This document shows, in pieces, positions 25,053 through 32,074 of a stretch of 40,401 nt of DNA; positions within the stretch are counted from its first letter, which is position 1, and each line of letters starts with the position of its first letter. Location of the stretch: assembly GCF_039962115.1 (NCBI RefSeq), contig NZ_JAMPKJ010000053.1:1-40401 (forward strand), written 5' to 3'. A program made the translations under genes and the position numbers. Source of the DNA: Funiculus sociatus GB2-C1. Its GTDB lineage: Bacteria; Cyanobacteriota; Cyanobacteriia; Cyanobacteriales; FACHB-T130. The notes beneath the pieces are model-generated. The model had not been told where the DNA came from. It saw only the letters and a list, made by a program, of their open reading frames with translations, and made no database searches.

Positions 25053-25703
25053 TTAAAAACTCTGTTTTTTCAAGCTTTCTATAACTTCAATCAATTCGTG
25101 AGGATTGTAAATTAGAAAATCTGGATTATGCTTGGCTAACACTTCTTTGGAATTAAACCCCCAGCTGACTGCGATCGCTTTCACATTACTTTTTCTAGCT
25201 GCTTCTATATCTCTAGTTTCATCTCCAACATAAATAACATCTTGTTGTTTGATTTTATGTTGTTTTAAAAAACTATTTATTACCTTGTGCTTGCCAAAAA
25301 CAGTAGGAGCTGAGTAAAGAAAATCAAAGACTTCTAAAAATACGTTATTTTCCAAAAATAATGTCACATTATCTTGGGAATTAGAAGTAATAATTCCTAA
25401 AGTATTACCTTGAGCTTTTAGCTCTATAAGAGCTTCTTTAATTCCGGGAAATGGTTTTAGCTCTTGAATTTTATTATTTAAGCCTGCTCTAACTTTCCTC
25501 AGCAGAAAGGGTAACTTAAAGAAGGAAACGCCAGATTTGTGAATAATTTCTCTAGAACTTAAATTTCGGAATTGTTCTATATCCTCTAGAGTGGCTAGCT
25601 TATAACCAAATTCTAAGGCTAAACAATTAGTAATACTCACAATGGCATCGAACGTATCAGCAATTGTGCCATCAAAATCAAAAATAATGGCTTTTTCGGT
25701 CAT
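25053..25703 (-). CDS. HAD-superfamily hydrolase (phosphoglycolate-phosphatase-like)
   Basis: A 216-aa phosphatase. Motif I is IIFDFDGTIADT (Asp nucleophile near residue 9), motif II TSNSQD, motif III Lys in HKVINSFLKQHK and motif IV YVGDETRDIEAAR. A helical cap is inserted after motif I, as in the Gph/beta-phosphoglucomutase subfamily. Its substrate may be 2-phosphoglycolate or another small phosphate ester. It lies 74 bp downstream of queG on the same strand and might share its transcript. The local sequence is AT-richer than the neighbours. The ATG has no obvious Shine-Dalgarno sequence. Confidence 0.88.
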   Translation of the reverse strand: MTEKAIIFDFDGTIADTFDAIVSITNCLALEFGYKLATLEDIEQFRNLSSREIIHKSGVSFFKLPFLLRKVRAGLNNKIQELKPFPGIKEALIELKAQGNTLGIITSNSQDNVTLFLENNVFLEVFDFLYSAPTVFGKHKVINSFLKQHKIKQQDVIYVGDETRDIEAARKSNVKAIAVSWGFNSKEVLAKHNPDFLIYNPHELIEVIESLKKQSF

Positions 25704-25777
25704 CGGTTTGGGTGTATCTCAACTTGGGATAAATTTTGTTTTGGGTACCGCCCACATCTCCACCCTATTTTATTGGT

Positions 25778-26728
25778 TTAGTTGCCTGAAGCTTCTAGAT
25801 TTGTTCTGGCATTGCGCCGCAACATCTCTGGTTTGATCCGCCGCAGGGCTGAGGCTGGAAACCGACGATCCCATTCTTCATCAGAAATTTCAGCTAGTTC
25901 TGTTAAAGTGGGAGCCACATTTGCAGGATAAGGCTGAAACTCTGCAACATCAGTAGGCTTAGCGAAACGCTGGTTCCAAGGGCAAACATCCTGGCAGATA
26001 TCGCAACCAGCAACCCAGCCTTGTAAATGGGGGGCGATCGCATCCGGCAACTTTTGAGTTCGATTCTCAATCGTGTGGTAAGCGATGCACCGCGAAGCGT
26101 CTACCACAAAGGGCTGAGTAATTGCACCCGTAGGACAAGCATCTAGACAACGAGTACAAGTCCCACAATGTTCAGTATGAGGCAAGTCAGGCGTTAAGTC
26201 GAGGTTAGTCAAAACTTCCCCCAAAAATACCCAAGAACCGTACTCTCGCGTAATGACATTCCCGTTTTTGGCAATCCAGCCAATCCCAGCCTGCTGCGCC
26301 CAGACTTTATCTTGCACTGGCCCAGTATCAGCATAGTAACGTGCCTGAATACCTTCGCCTTGTTCTTGCAACCAGTTAGCTAGTGCTTTCAACTTTTTAT
26401 GCAAAACTTTGTGATAATCCCGTCCCCAACCGTAACGGGAAATTTTCGCATATTCGCTGCCTTCGGGGCGCTGCTGAGGCGTGTAATAGTTGAGGGCAAC
26501 ACAAATAAGCGATCGCGCCTCTGGCATCACCAGGCGAATATCCTGACGCTTGGGATTCGCCATCCATTCCATATCTGCCTGATAGCCTTGTGCCAGCCAC
26601 GCCTGCAATCTCTGCGTCTCTAAACCGTCTGCTGCCCCATCTACAGCCGCAATTCCCGCCTTGTGGAATCCCAACTCCAAGGCGAGTTGCTTCACCTGAC
26701 TGCTGCTGACGGAAACTTTCACACTCAT
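25778..26728 (-). CDS. queG: Epoxyqueuosine reductase QueG
   Basis: A 316-aa enzyme performing the last step of queuosine synthesis, reducing epoxyqueuosine to queuosine at position 34 of tRNAs with GUN anticodons. The N-terminal part (about 1-180) is the cobalamin-binding domain (SLICVALNYYTP, ARYYADTGPVQDKVWAQQAG). The 4Fe-4S clusters are marked by CGTCTRCLDACPTGA and CDICQDVCPWNQRF, and CIAYHTIENR lies between. A short C-terminal HEAT-like tail (ASALRRIKPEMLRRNARTNL) ends the protein. Length and motif order match the short QueG form. It is divergent from the carotenoid-domain homologue gene and followed by the HAD phosphatase gene. Confidence 0.96.
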   Translation of the reverse strand: MSVKVSVSSSQVKQLALELGFHKAGIAAVDGAADGLETQRLQAWLAQGYQADMEWMANPKRQDIRLVMPEARSLICVALNYYTPQQRPEGSEYAKISRYGWGRDYHKVLHKKLKALANWLQEQGEGIQARYYADTGPVQDKVWAQQAGIGWIAKNGNVITREYGSWVFLGEVLTNLDLTPDLPHTEHCGTCTRCLDACPTGAITQPFVVDASRCIAYHTIENRTQKLPDAIAPHLQGWVAGCDICQDVCPWNQRFAKPTDVAEFQPYPANVAPTLTELAEISDEEWDRRFPASALRRIKPEMLRRNARTNLEASGN

Positions 26729-26857
26729 TTTGGATACGTTTTTAATTATCCGAATTTCATTCTAACGTCAATAAAAAACTATATAGTTTAGCTTTTCTGT
26801 ACTGTTTTTCTTATAAAAATGTCTAATGAGAACATTTTGGGAAAATCCCTCTAAAAG

Positions 26858-26880
26858 AGCAGGTATAAACCTGCTTTTTT
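26858..26880 (+). terminator. Terminator-like hairpin in the leader of the carotenoid-domain gene
   Basis: AGCAGGT (26858-26864) pairs with ACCTGCT (26869-26875) around ATAA, followed by a run of T to 26880. It has the form of an intrinsic terminator on the plus strand but lies upstream of, not after, the gene, with no plus-strand gene before it within 2 kb. It may act as an attenuator. Confidence 0.6.
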
Positions 26881-26915
26881 GTTTAATACTAATAGCGTGG
26901 TTTCTTCTTAAACTG

Positions 26916-27347
26916 ATGACACTTGCCGACAATTTGCCCGCAACCGAATCTGTTTCTACCACTGAGTTGAAAATTGAAGGACTAAATGAGCCAGTGGTAC
27001 TGCGTTACTTTGAAACGATGAACGCAAGTGACTTTGAAGCAACAGCTGCTTTGTTTGCAGAAGATGGAGCAATGAACCCTCCGTTTGAGTCGGCGATAGA
27101 GGGGCCAGATGCGATCGCATCTTACCTGAAAGCAGAAGCCCAAGGATTTACACTTTCTCCCCGTCAGGGAATTGCCGAAACTTTAGAAGACACTAATACA
27201 CAAGTCCAAGTCAGCGGCAAAGTACAAACACCTGTGTTTGGTATCAATGTCTCCTGGCTATTTATCCTTAACCCAGAACATCAAATTATTTCCGCCACCA
27301 TCAAACTCTTGGCATCTCCCCAAGAACTCTTAAATCTACGCCGCTAA
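26916..27347 (+). CDS. OCP C-terminal-domain homologue (CTDH-like NTF2-fold carotenoid protein)
   Basis: A 143-aa NTF2/SnoaL-like domain matching the C-terminal half of the orange carotenoid protein: VVLRYFETMNASDFEATAAL, EDGAMNPPFESAIEGPDAI, VSGKVQTPVFGINVSWLFIL and LLASPQELLNLRR. In OCP a Tyr and a Trp hold the carotenoid keto group; their counterparts, Tyr31 and Trp114, are present. Stand-alone homologues bind ketocarotenoids as dimers and pass them to helical carotenoid proteins. The Cys of one CTDH clade (near Cys103 of the Anabaena protein) is replaced by Phe here. ATG at 26916 is chosen; starting at 26826 would add a hydrophobic, signal-anchor-like 30 residues but crosses a terminator-like hairpin. 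No OCP or helical carotenoid gene is in the window. Confidence 0.82.
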   Translation: MTLADNLPATESVSTTELKIEGLNEPVVLRYFETMNASDFEATAALFAEDGAMNPPFESAIEGPDAIASYLKAEAQGFTLSPRQGIAETLEDTNTQVQVSGKVQTPVFGINVSWLFILNPEHQIISATIKLLASPQELLNLRR

Positions 27348-27392
27348 ACGATATTGTCTCTCGTTAAGAGTCACAGACTGAGAATGCCTACC

Positions 27393-27432
27393 GTGTTAAC
27401 AAAGCGGCGGGTAAGCGCCGCTTCGTTAACAC
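27393..27432. terminator. 17-bp hairpin after the carotenoid-domain gene
   Basis: GTGTTAACAAAGCGGCG (27393-27409) pairs with CGCCGCTTCGTTAACAC (27416-27432) with one mismatch, around six bases. It lies 46 bases after the stop. It may end that transcript, but its style also fits the dispersed GCG-rich palindromes. Confidence 0.6.
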
Positions 27433-27507
27433 GCTTAAATTTGAAGAGGAAGGAGGCACCTCCCAATCGGCGTTCCGAGTCCCAGTTTGGAAACGAGGGC
27501 AATTTGA

Positions 27508-27939
27508 TTACGCTGCTGATTGTTGCCAAGAAAGTGCCAACATCTCACGCCATAACTCTAGATCCTTGGGAGCGCATACCCAATCTGGGTGACTTGTCCG
27601 CAGCAGACTTTCGAGTGTTTCTTGGTCAAAAAGGTGCCATACGGGTGCGCCATTCACAACAGACGCTACGGCAAAGCAATTTTCGCTGATACAGTGAATT
27701 GTACAAAAACAGGTTGTCCGCTCTATCCTCATCTGCTCCTCTGGCTGCATAGCTCTAAACAGCCGGATTGTTTGCTTCCACTCATCCAGAGAGCATACAT
27801 TTAAGCCAGGAATTGCTACTTTCAGAGTGCGATCGCCATTTACCGCAATCCAGTAGTAGCGTGCTGGATCGATTCCCTCCAGCCAGGGTGATTCATCATC
27901 AAGGCGGTAACGTGGAGCCAGGGGAAACAACTGTTTCAT
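27508..27939 (-). CDS. Conserved hypothetical protein
   Basis: A 143-aa soluble protein from ATG 27939 (MKQLFPLAPRYRLDDESPWL); a TTG four codons upstream inside a HIP1 site is less likely. It contains four cysteines, three of them in TTCFCTIHC, and many tryptophans (SLDEWKQ, HPDWVCAPKDLELWREML). Two acidic-aromatic halves suggest a small compact fold. I know of no function; the spaced CxCx3C could bind a metal. The opposite strand has a longer open frame here that I reject. Confidence 0.65.
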   Translation of the reverse strand: MKQLFPLAPRYRLDDESPWLEGIDPARYYWIAVNGDRTLKVAIPGLNVCSLDEWKQTIRLFRAMQPEEQMRIERTTCFCTIHCISENCFAVASVVNGAPVWHLFDQETLESLLRTSHPDWVCAPKDLELWREMLALSWQQSAA

Positions 27940-28191
27940 AGCGATCGCCAACGCAAAATTAAAATTTAATGTCTTAACTTTTTCAAATAGTAAATATTAA
28001 TTAGATTAAATCAATTCTTCTTAGTAAAACTTGACAAACAGGTTTTTTCTTGAAGCTCCTTTACAAAGCTATCCCATCCCCATTGTCAACAACCAGCTTT
28101 AAAAGGTAAGCAAATTTTAGGTCAAAAGCTTTGCTTGAGTCCCCTGCGTTTAACTGTAAGACACCCTAATTGAATATTCCCTGATACGTCC

Positions 28192-28620
28192 CTAAGCTTT
28201 AGTTGCCTCTGGTAAACTTGCTTCCAGCTTCAGACAGTTGCGACCATTTACCTGTAAGCGGTATTCCACCCTGTCCATCAGTCGGTTCATAATTAACCAA
28301 CCATAGCCGCTTTCCTGTTTATCATCCGGGTTGGGTGGTAGATAAGTTGATAAATCAAATCCCTGACCGTGATCCCAAATTTCTAGAGCAATATCCCGAT
28401 CTTTCAGCTCCAGACGAATCAACACTGGCAGATTTGGTTGATCTCTATGAGCATGACGCACCACGTTTGAGTATGCCTCCACCAAAGCCAATCGTAAGCG
28501 ATTCGATTGACGAGGCCAATCAACCGAGTCGGTCAGCTCAACTTCCAAACAGCCCAGCAGCCAGCTTTCGACAATCGTCAAAAACTTTAAGTCACTTGGT
28601 ACGTGCAGCTCAGTTCTCAT
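28192..28620 (-). CDS. RsbW-like anti-sigma/serine-protein kinase (HATPase_c_2)
   Basis: A 142-aa GHKL ATPase domain without histidine-kinase dimerisation helices. The N box is RLALVEAYSNVVRHAHR, G1 EIWDHGQGFD and G2 SGYGWLIMNRLMDRV. Such proteins phosphorylate a serine on a STAS anti-anti-sigma protein or bind a sigma factor. The gene starts four bases after the stop of the SpoIIE-type phosphatase, whose end supplies GGAGG as ribosome site, so the two are one translationally coupled operon. This is a phosphatase-kinase pair of a partner-switching system. No STAS or sigma-factor gene is adjacent. Confidence 0.9.
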   Translation of the reverse strand: MRTELHVPSDLKFLTIVESWLLGCLEVELTDSVDWPRQSNRLRLALVEAYSNVVRHAHRDQPNLPVLIRLELKDRDIALEIWDHGQGFDLSTYLPPNPDDKQESGYGWLIMNRLMDRVEYRLQVNGRNCLKLEASLPEATKA

Positions 28621-28624
28621 TTAT

Positions 28625-30325
28625 TTAAAGAACCTCCAGAGAGAGTATAGTTTGGTCGTCTTCCTGAACGTTGTTCGTCTGTTCTCGAATGCGGGCTAAT
28701 AAGTTGGTCAAATTGAAAGGCGCTGGCTCTTGCCTAAGAAGTTTCCAAAGACCATCTTGTGTCAGCATACTACCCTGGGGTTCTAAGCTCCCACCAACAT
28801 CAGATTGACCCGGTTCGAGCGACTGAGTGACAGTCGCTTCGGTGATCCCGTCACTCGTCAGCAAGAATATTTCCCCTGCATTTAAAGTTACCTGTCCCTG
28901 CTTGGCTTTCCAGACTGGTAAAATCCCTAGAGGAATGCCACGAGTCTTCAGGAAATTCGGCTCAAGTGCCGAGTCCTCAAGTTGTGCTGATTGTTGCAAC
29001 ACTGCTTGATGCGACCATATGAGGGGATAGATGTGACCAGCATTGGCATAGACGAGAGTATGATCTGCTGGAGTATAACGAGCCAGCACCATTGTAATAA
29101 AGCAGTTAGTGCTGACTAAATCATCTGACATAATACTGTTTAAATTCCGCATTACGACATCTGGCTCCGGAGAAATTTCTTGAGCCAGTTCCCGGCGCAA
29201 CACGGAAATCGCACTAGCCATAAATAATGCGGCTGGTACACCTTTACCAGATACATCTCCTACTGCCAGCCAGATGTCGCCTTGGGGATGGAAATATACT
29301 TCAAAAAAATCACCCCCCACTTCTCTAGCTGCTACGCAACAGGCTTGTACCTTAAGACCTTCTACTTCTGGCCAGCTTTGCCGCAGTAGGTTGTTTTGAA
29401 TTTGCCGTGCTACCTCTAGTTCGGCGCGCATTTGCTGAGCCTGCTGTTGCGTGCGCTGGTAGAGTTTTGCCTGAGAAATTGCCAATGCTGCTTGTTCGGC
29501 AACACCTTCAATTAGCTGCACTTCTTGGGGTTCCCACATCCCATTTTGAGTGTCCTGATAGAGGCAGAGAACTGATTGCTGCTGCTGCTGGTAGATCAGG
29601 GGTACAACTAGATGGGTGTATTGCGTTCCTTGTTCTTCGCCTTGAGCCAATTGTGTTTGGTGAGTCTCAAGGGCAGCTTCCAGGGCGGAATCAATATTAG
29701 GGAATTGACTAGCGGCGGCATTAGGATCTTGGTATGAGAAGGCTTCGCTCGTCAAGCGATCGCCTTCTACTGGTCTGAGAATACAACGGCTTGCCTCAAA
29801 TGTCTGACCGATTGTATTGACAACCGTTTGCAGCATACTGTTGTAGTCCAGTGACTCCCGAATGGCAGTTGTCACCGCATTAAACAGTTCTTCTCGTCGC
29901 AAAGCACGGCGCAGTTCGTTTGTTCTTTGCTTTAGAACCTTGTAGGTTTCTGAGGCTTGTTGAACTACTGCTTTCAGGTTCTCTGGGTTCCAGGGTTTGG
30001 TGATGTATTTGAATACCTGACCTGAGTTAATTGCATCCACCAAGTCTTCAACATCGGTGTATCCGGTTAACAGGATGCGAATTGTATCAGGGAAGCGCTC
30101 AACTGTTTTGCTTAAAAATTCCGTGCCGTTCATCTGGGGCATTCGCTGGTCAGAGATAATCACAGCCATTTCCCCTTCTGCCTCCAATACTTGCAGCGCC
30201 AAGGCGGCACTGTCGGCTTTGAAGACTCGAAAATCTCGGCGGAATGTTCGATACAGCAAATCTAGGTTGTCATGCTCATCATCAACCACCATCAGTTTGA
30301 GTTTGCTCCCTTCTGCCTGACTCAT
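28625..30325 (-). CDS. Receiver-GAF-SpoIIE (PP2C) phosphatase
   Basis: A 566-aa response regulator with phosphatase output. The receiver (about 10-125) has VVDDEHDNLDLL and phospho-acceptor Asp in VIISDQRMP. A GAF domain follows (about 155-290, ITTAIRESLDYNSMLQTVV to AEQAALAISQA), then a coiled coil (about 290-320) and a SpoIIE/RsbU-type PP2C domain. The PP2C metal-binding stretches are VGDVSGKGVPAALFMA, LVYANAGHIYP, LLTSDGITEA and EDDQTILSLEV. Phosphorylation or a GAF ligand should control dephosphorylation of a STAS partner. It is co-transcribed with the RsbW-like kinase downstream, an arrangement like RsbU/RsbW and the cyanobacterial IcfG cluster. A glutamine run (IYQQQQQ) is encoded within the GAF domain. 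Confidence 0.93.
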   Translation of the reverse strand: MSQAEGSKLKLMVVDDEHDNLDLLYRTFRRDFRVFKADSAALALQVLEAEGEMAVIISDQRMPQMNGTEFLSKTVERFPDTIRILLTGYTDVEDLVDAINSGQVFKYITKPWNPENLKAVVQQASETYKVLKQRTNELRRALRREELFNAVTTAIRESLDYNSMLQTVVNTIGQTFEASRCILRPVEGDRLTSEAFSYQDPNAAASQFPNIDSALEAALETHQTQLAQGEEQGTQYTHLVVPLIYQQQQQSVLCLYQDTQNGMWEPQEVQLIEGVAEQAALAISQAKLYQRTQQQAQQMRAELEVARQIQNNLLRQSWPEVEGLKVQACCVAAREVGGDFFEVYFHPQGDIWLAVGDVSGKGVPAALFMASAISVLRRELAQEISPEPDVVMRNLNSIMSDDLVSTNCFITMVLARYTPADHTLVYANAGHIYPLIWSHQAVLQQSAQLEDSALEPNFLKTRGIPLGILPVWKAKQGQVTLNAGEIFLLTSDGITEATVTQSLEPGQSDVGGSLEPQGSMLTQDGLWKLLRQEPAPFNLTNLLARIREQTNNVQEDDQTILSLEVL

Positions 30326-30342
30326 CGGCTCATACCAATTTT

Positions 30343-30377
30343 GGATTGTGGATTGTGGATTGTAGATTGTGGATTGG
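30343..30377. repeat. Tandem heptamer repeat (GGATTGT type)
   Basis: Five consecutive 7-mers: GGATTGT three times, AGATTGT and GGATTGG. It lies 18 bases upstream of the SpoIIE gene start, in its leader or promoter. Confidence 0.85.
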
Positions 30378-30602
30378 AAAAAAGGTAATTACTAACACCC
30401 CATTTTTGCTTTTCACCTCTTCCCCAGTCACCTCCTCTCCATATATCGCTTGAGGGTTAAGATTAAACATCGACAGCTTAAGGGTAATCCAAATGGTCAT
30501 ACTTTGTTTTAATACAGCCAACCGGAGACAACGCTAAAAGCGTTTTTACCCTGTCAGATGCCGCTGGTTGATGATTTGGTCAGAACGACAGCTGATAAAA
30601 CG

Positions 30603-30664
30603 TTTAAAATGCAAAATTAAAAATTTAAAAAGTGATGATTAAATTTTTAATTTTGCATTTTAAA
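30603..30664. repeat. Perfect AT-rich palindrome with 26-bp arms
   Basis: The arm beginning TTTAAAATGCAAAATTAAAA (30603-30628) is repeated exactly in reverse complement at 30639-30664, around a ten-base loop. It lies 17 bases after the stop of the NarL-type gene and may end its transcript. The TGCAAAATTAAAAAT motif is typical of dispersed cyanobacterial repeats. Confidence 0.85.
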
Positions 30665-30681
30665 TGATGGCTCAACAGTGT

Positions 30682-31404
30682 TTATCCTACTAAACCAGAG
30701 CGCAATGCACGCACAGCTGCTTGTGTGCGGTCATCGGCACACAGCTTATTTAAGATGTTCCGGACGTGGGTTTTTACGGTTCCTACGGTGATGTATAGTT
30801 TTTCGGCGATCGCGGCATTGCTACAGCCTTCTACAATCAGTTGCAGAACTTCCAATTCCCTTTCTGTCAGCGGGTAAGCTTCTATTAGCTGAGAGTATTC
30901 TGGCTCTGTAGCATGAATTATTACCGTTTTTGATGCAGGTGCTAAATCGCCTCCTGCTTGACTGGCTCTGGTCTGCCTTAAGACAATTCGGGCGATCGCT
31001 GGATCAATCCATCCGTTGCCTTCGTGAGTCACTTGCAGCGCTTCCAGCAATTTATCAAAACTGATATTCTTCATGCAGTACGAGTCTGCACCTGCTGCGA
31101 ATGCCGCCAGCACTGCTTCTTCGTCATCTTGCAAGGTCAACACCAATACTTTCGTGTTAGCTGGGTCTTCCAATGCCGCCTGCGCTTCTTTGAACGTTCT
31201 TGTTAATTCAATCCCGTCCATATCTGGCAGACCAATATCGACAATGGCGACATCTGGCTTGGTCGCTTCCAGTAACTTCAGACCTTCGGCGGCATTTGCT
31301 GCCTCGCCGACAAATTCTATTTCCCCACGCTGTTGCAGCGCTGTTCGTATCCCGACCCTGGTTAGGTCGTGGTCTTCAATTAAAGCTACGCGAATTTGGC
31401 TCAT
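30682..31404 (-). CDS. NarL/LuxR-family response regulator
   Basis: A 240-aa two-domain regulator. The receiver (about 1-125) has LIEDHDLTRVGI, phospho-acceptor Asp in VAIVDIGLPDMDG, Thr in LVLTLQDDEE and Lys in SYCMKNISF. The LuxR-type helix-turn-helix is at about 175-235 (LTERELEVLQLIVEGCSNAA, then IAEKLYITVGTVKTHVRNIL). It binds DNA when phosphorylated. It is transcribed alone and toward the SpoIIE operon, with the AT palindrome between. It is divergent from the kinase cluster at 32075, 670 bp away, and might regulate or be regulated by it. The linker (about 140-170) is longer than usual. Confidence 0.93.
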   Translation of the reverse strand: MSQIRVALIEDHDLTRVGIRTALQQRGEIEFVGEAANAAEGLKLLEATKPDVAIVDIGLPDMDGIELTRTFKEAQAALEDPANTKVLVLTLQDDEEAVLAAFAAGADSYCMKNISFDKLLEALQVTHEGNGWIDPAIARIVLRQTRASQAGGDLAPASKTVIIHATEPEYSQLIEAYPLTERELEVLQLIVEGCSNAAIAEKLYITVGTVKTHVRNILNKLCADDRTQAAVRALRSGLVG

Positions 31405-32074
31405 CTTTTACTTCCACACTTTCCAATTCTATGACTTTCTTAAAATAATTGAGTTTATAAACATTTTGCAGCAGTCAATTAAAGTGCATCCCTTCAGTGT
31501 TCTGATAATTTATTCCCTCCCAAGCAAATTTCAGCACTCTTGTTTACTAAGGGTAGTCTAGGTAAACATTACACTACATTAATGTCAAGGGCAGCGTTTG
31601 TTTCTGGTGACAGTTTAGGGACTGGTTAATTGTAGTACAAACCTGTGAGCGATCGCGCCCTTTAAACCACCACTGCTCTTGATTTTGTCAAGACCCTATA
31701 CTCAAACACGGAACACAGCCAAAGCACACCACGCGATCGCAGCCAGAGATATACGTTGCTGGAAATCGCTGGATGTTATCGGCTATAATTCTCCACATTG
31801 CTTGAGTCGGTGCCATTAGAACAATCACGGTTTTCAACTAGCGCTGGTATGAGTATACCGGGTTGGCAGCCTTAGAATCACCCTTTTTGCGGATTTCTTA
31901 AAATCTCGATCTTCAAGAGGGATTGGGGATTAGGGCAAAGCAAATACAGCGCTGCCTCATGGACATGGTATAGTCTGCCTAATGCCTATTAGGGTTTGAC
32001 TTGTTGGAACAGGGGTGGTTCTATATTAATCCCTATCAGGGATTGAAATAAAAGCACAAAACAAGAAGTTCGTA
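31405..32074. other. Long divergent intergenic region of the signalling island
   Basis: 670 bp between the NarL-type gene and the first tandem kinase. It contains HIP1 sites near 31650 and 31733, a TATAAT box at 31784-31789 without a good -35, and the hairpin AATCCCT-ATC-AGGGATT (32028-32044) 30 bases before the kinase start. A related but weaker AATGCCTATTAGGGTTTGAC lies at 31981-32000. No gene is supported. Confidence 0.55.

Noticed and set aside
27354-27689. Plus-strand open frame of 111 codons after the carotenoid-domain gene
   Set aside because: Its second half is antisense to a better minus-strand protein with ordinary composition, and its first half runs through the 17-bp hairpin repeat. 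The product is Arg-rich and shows no domain.
30330-30521. Small minus-strand frame upstream of the SpoIIE gene
   Set aside because: Most of it is the GGATTGT heptamer repeat and flanking leader; the encoded tail (repeats of HNLQSTI type) is repeat-derived.
31981-32047. CRISPR-like repeat, AATCCCTATCAGGGATTGAA at 32028 with a weaker match at 31981
   Set aside because: It resembles the end of some cyanobacterial CRISPR repeats, but there are only two imperfect copies, 47 bases apart, no conserved full-length repeat and no cas gene. It is more likely a leader hairpin of the kinase gene or chance.
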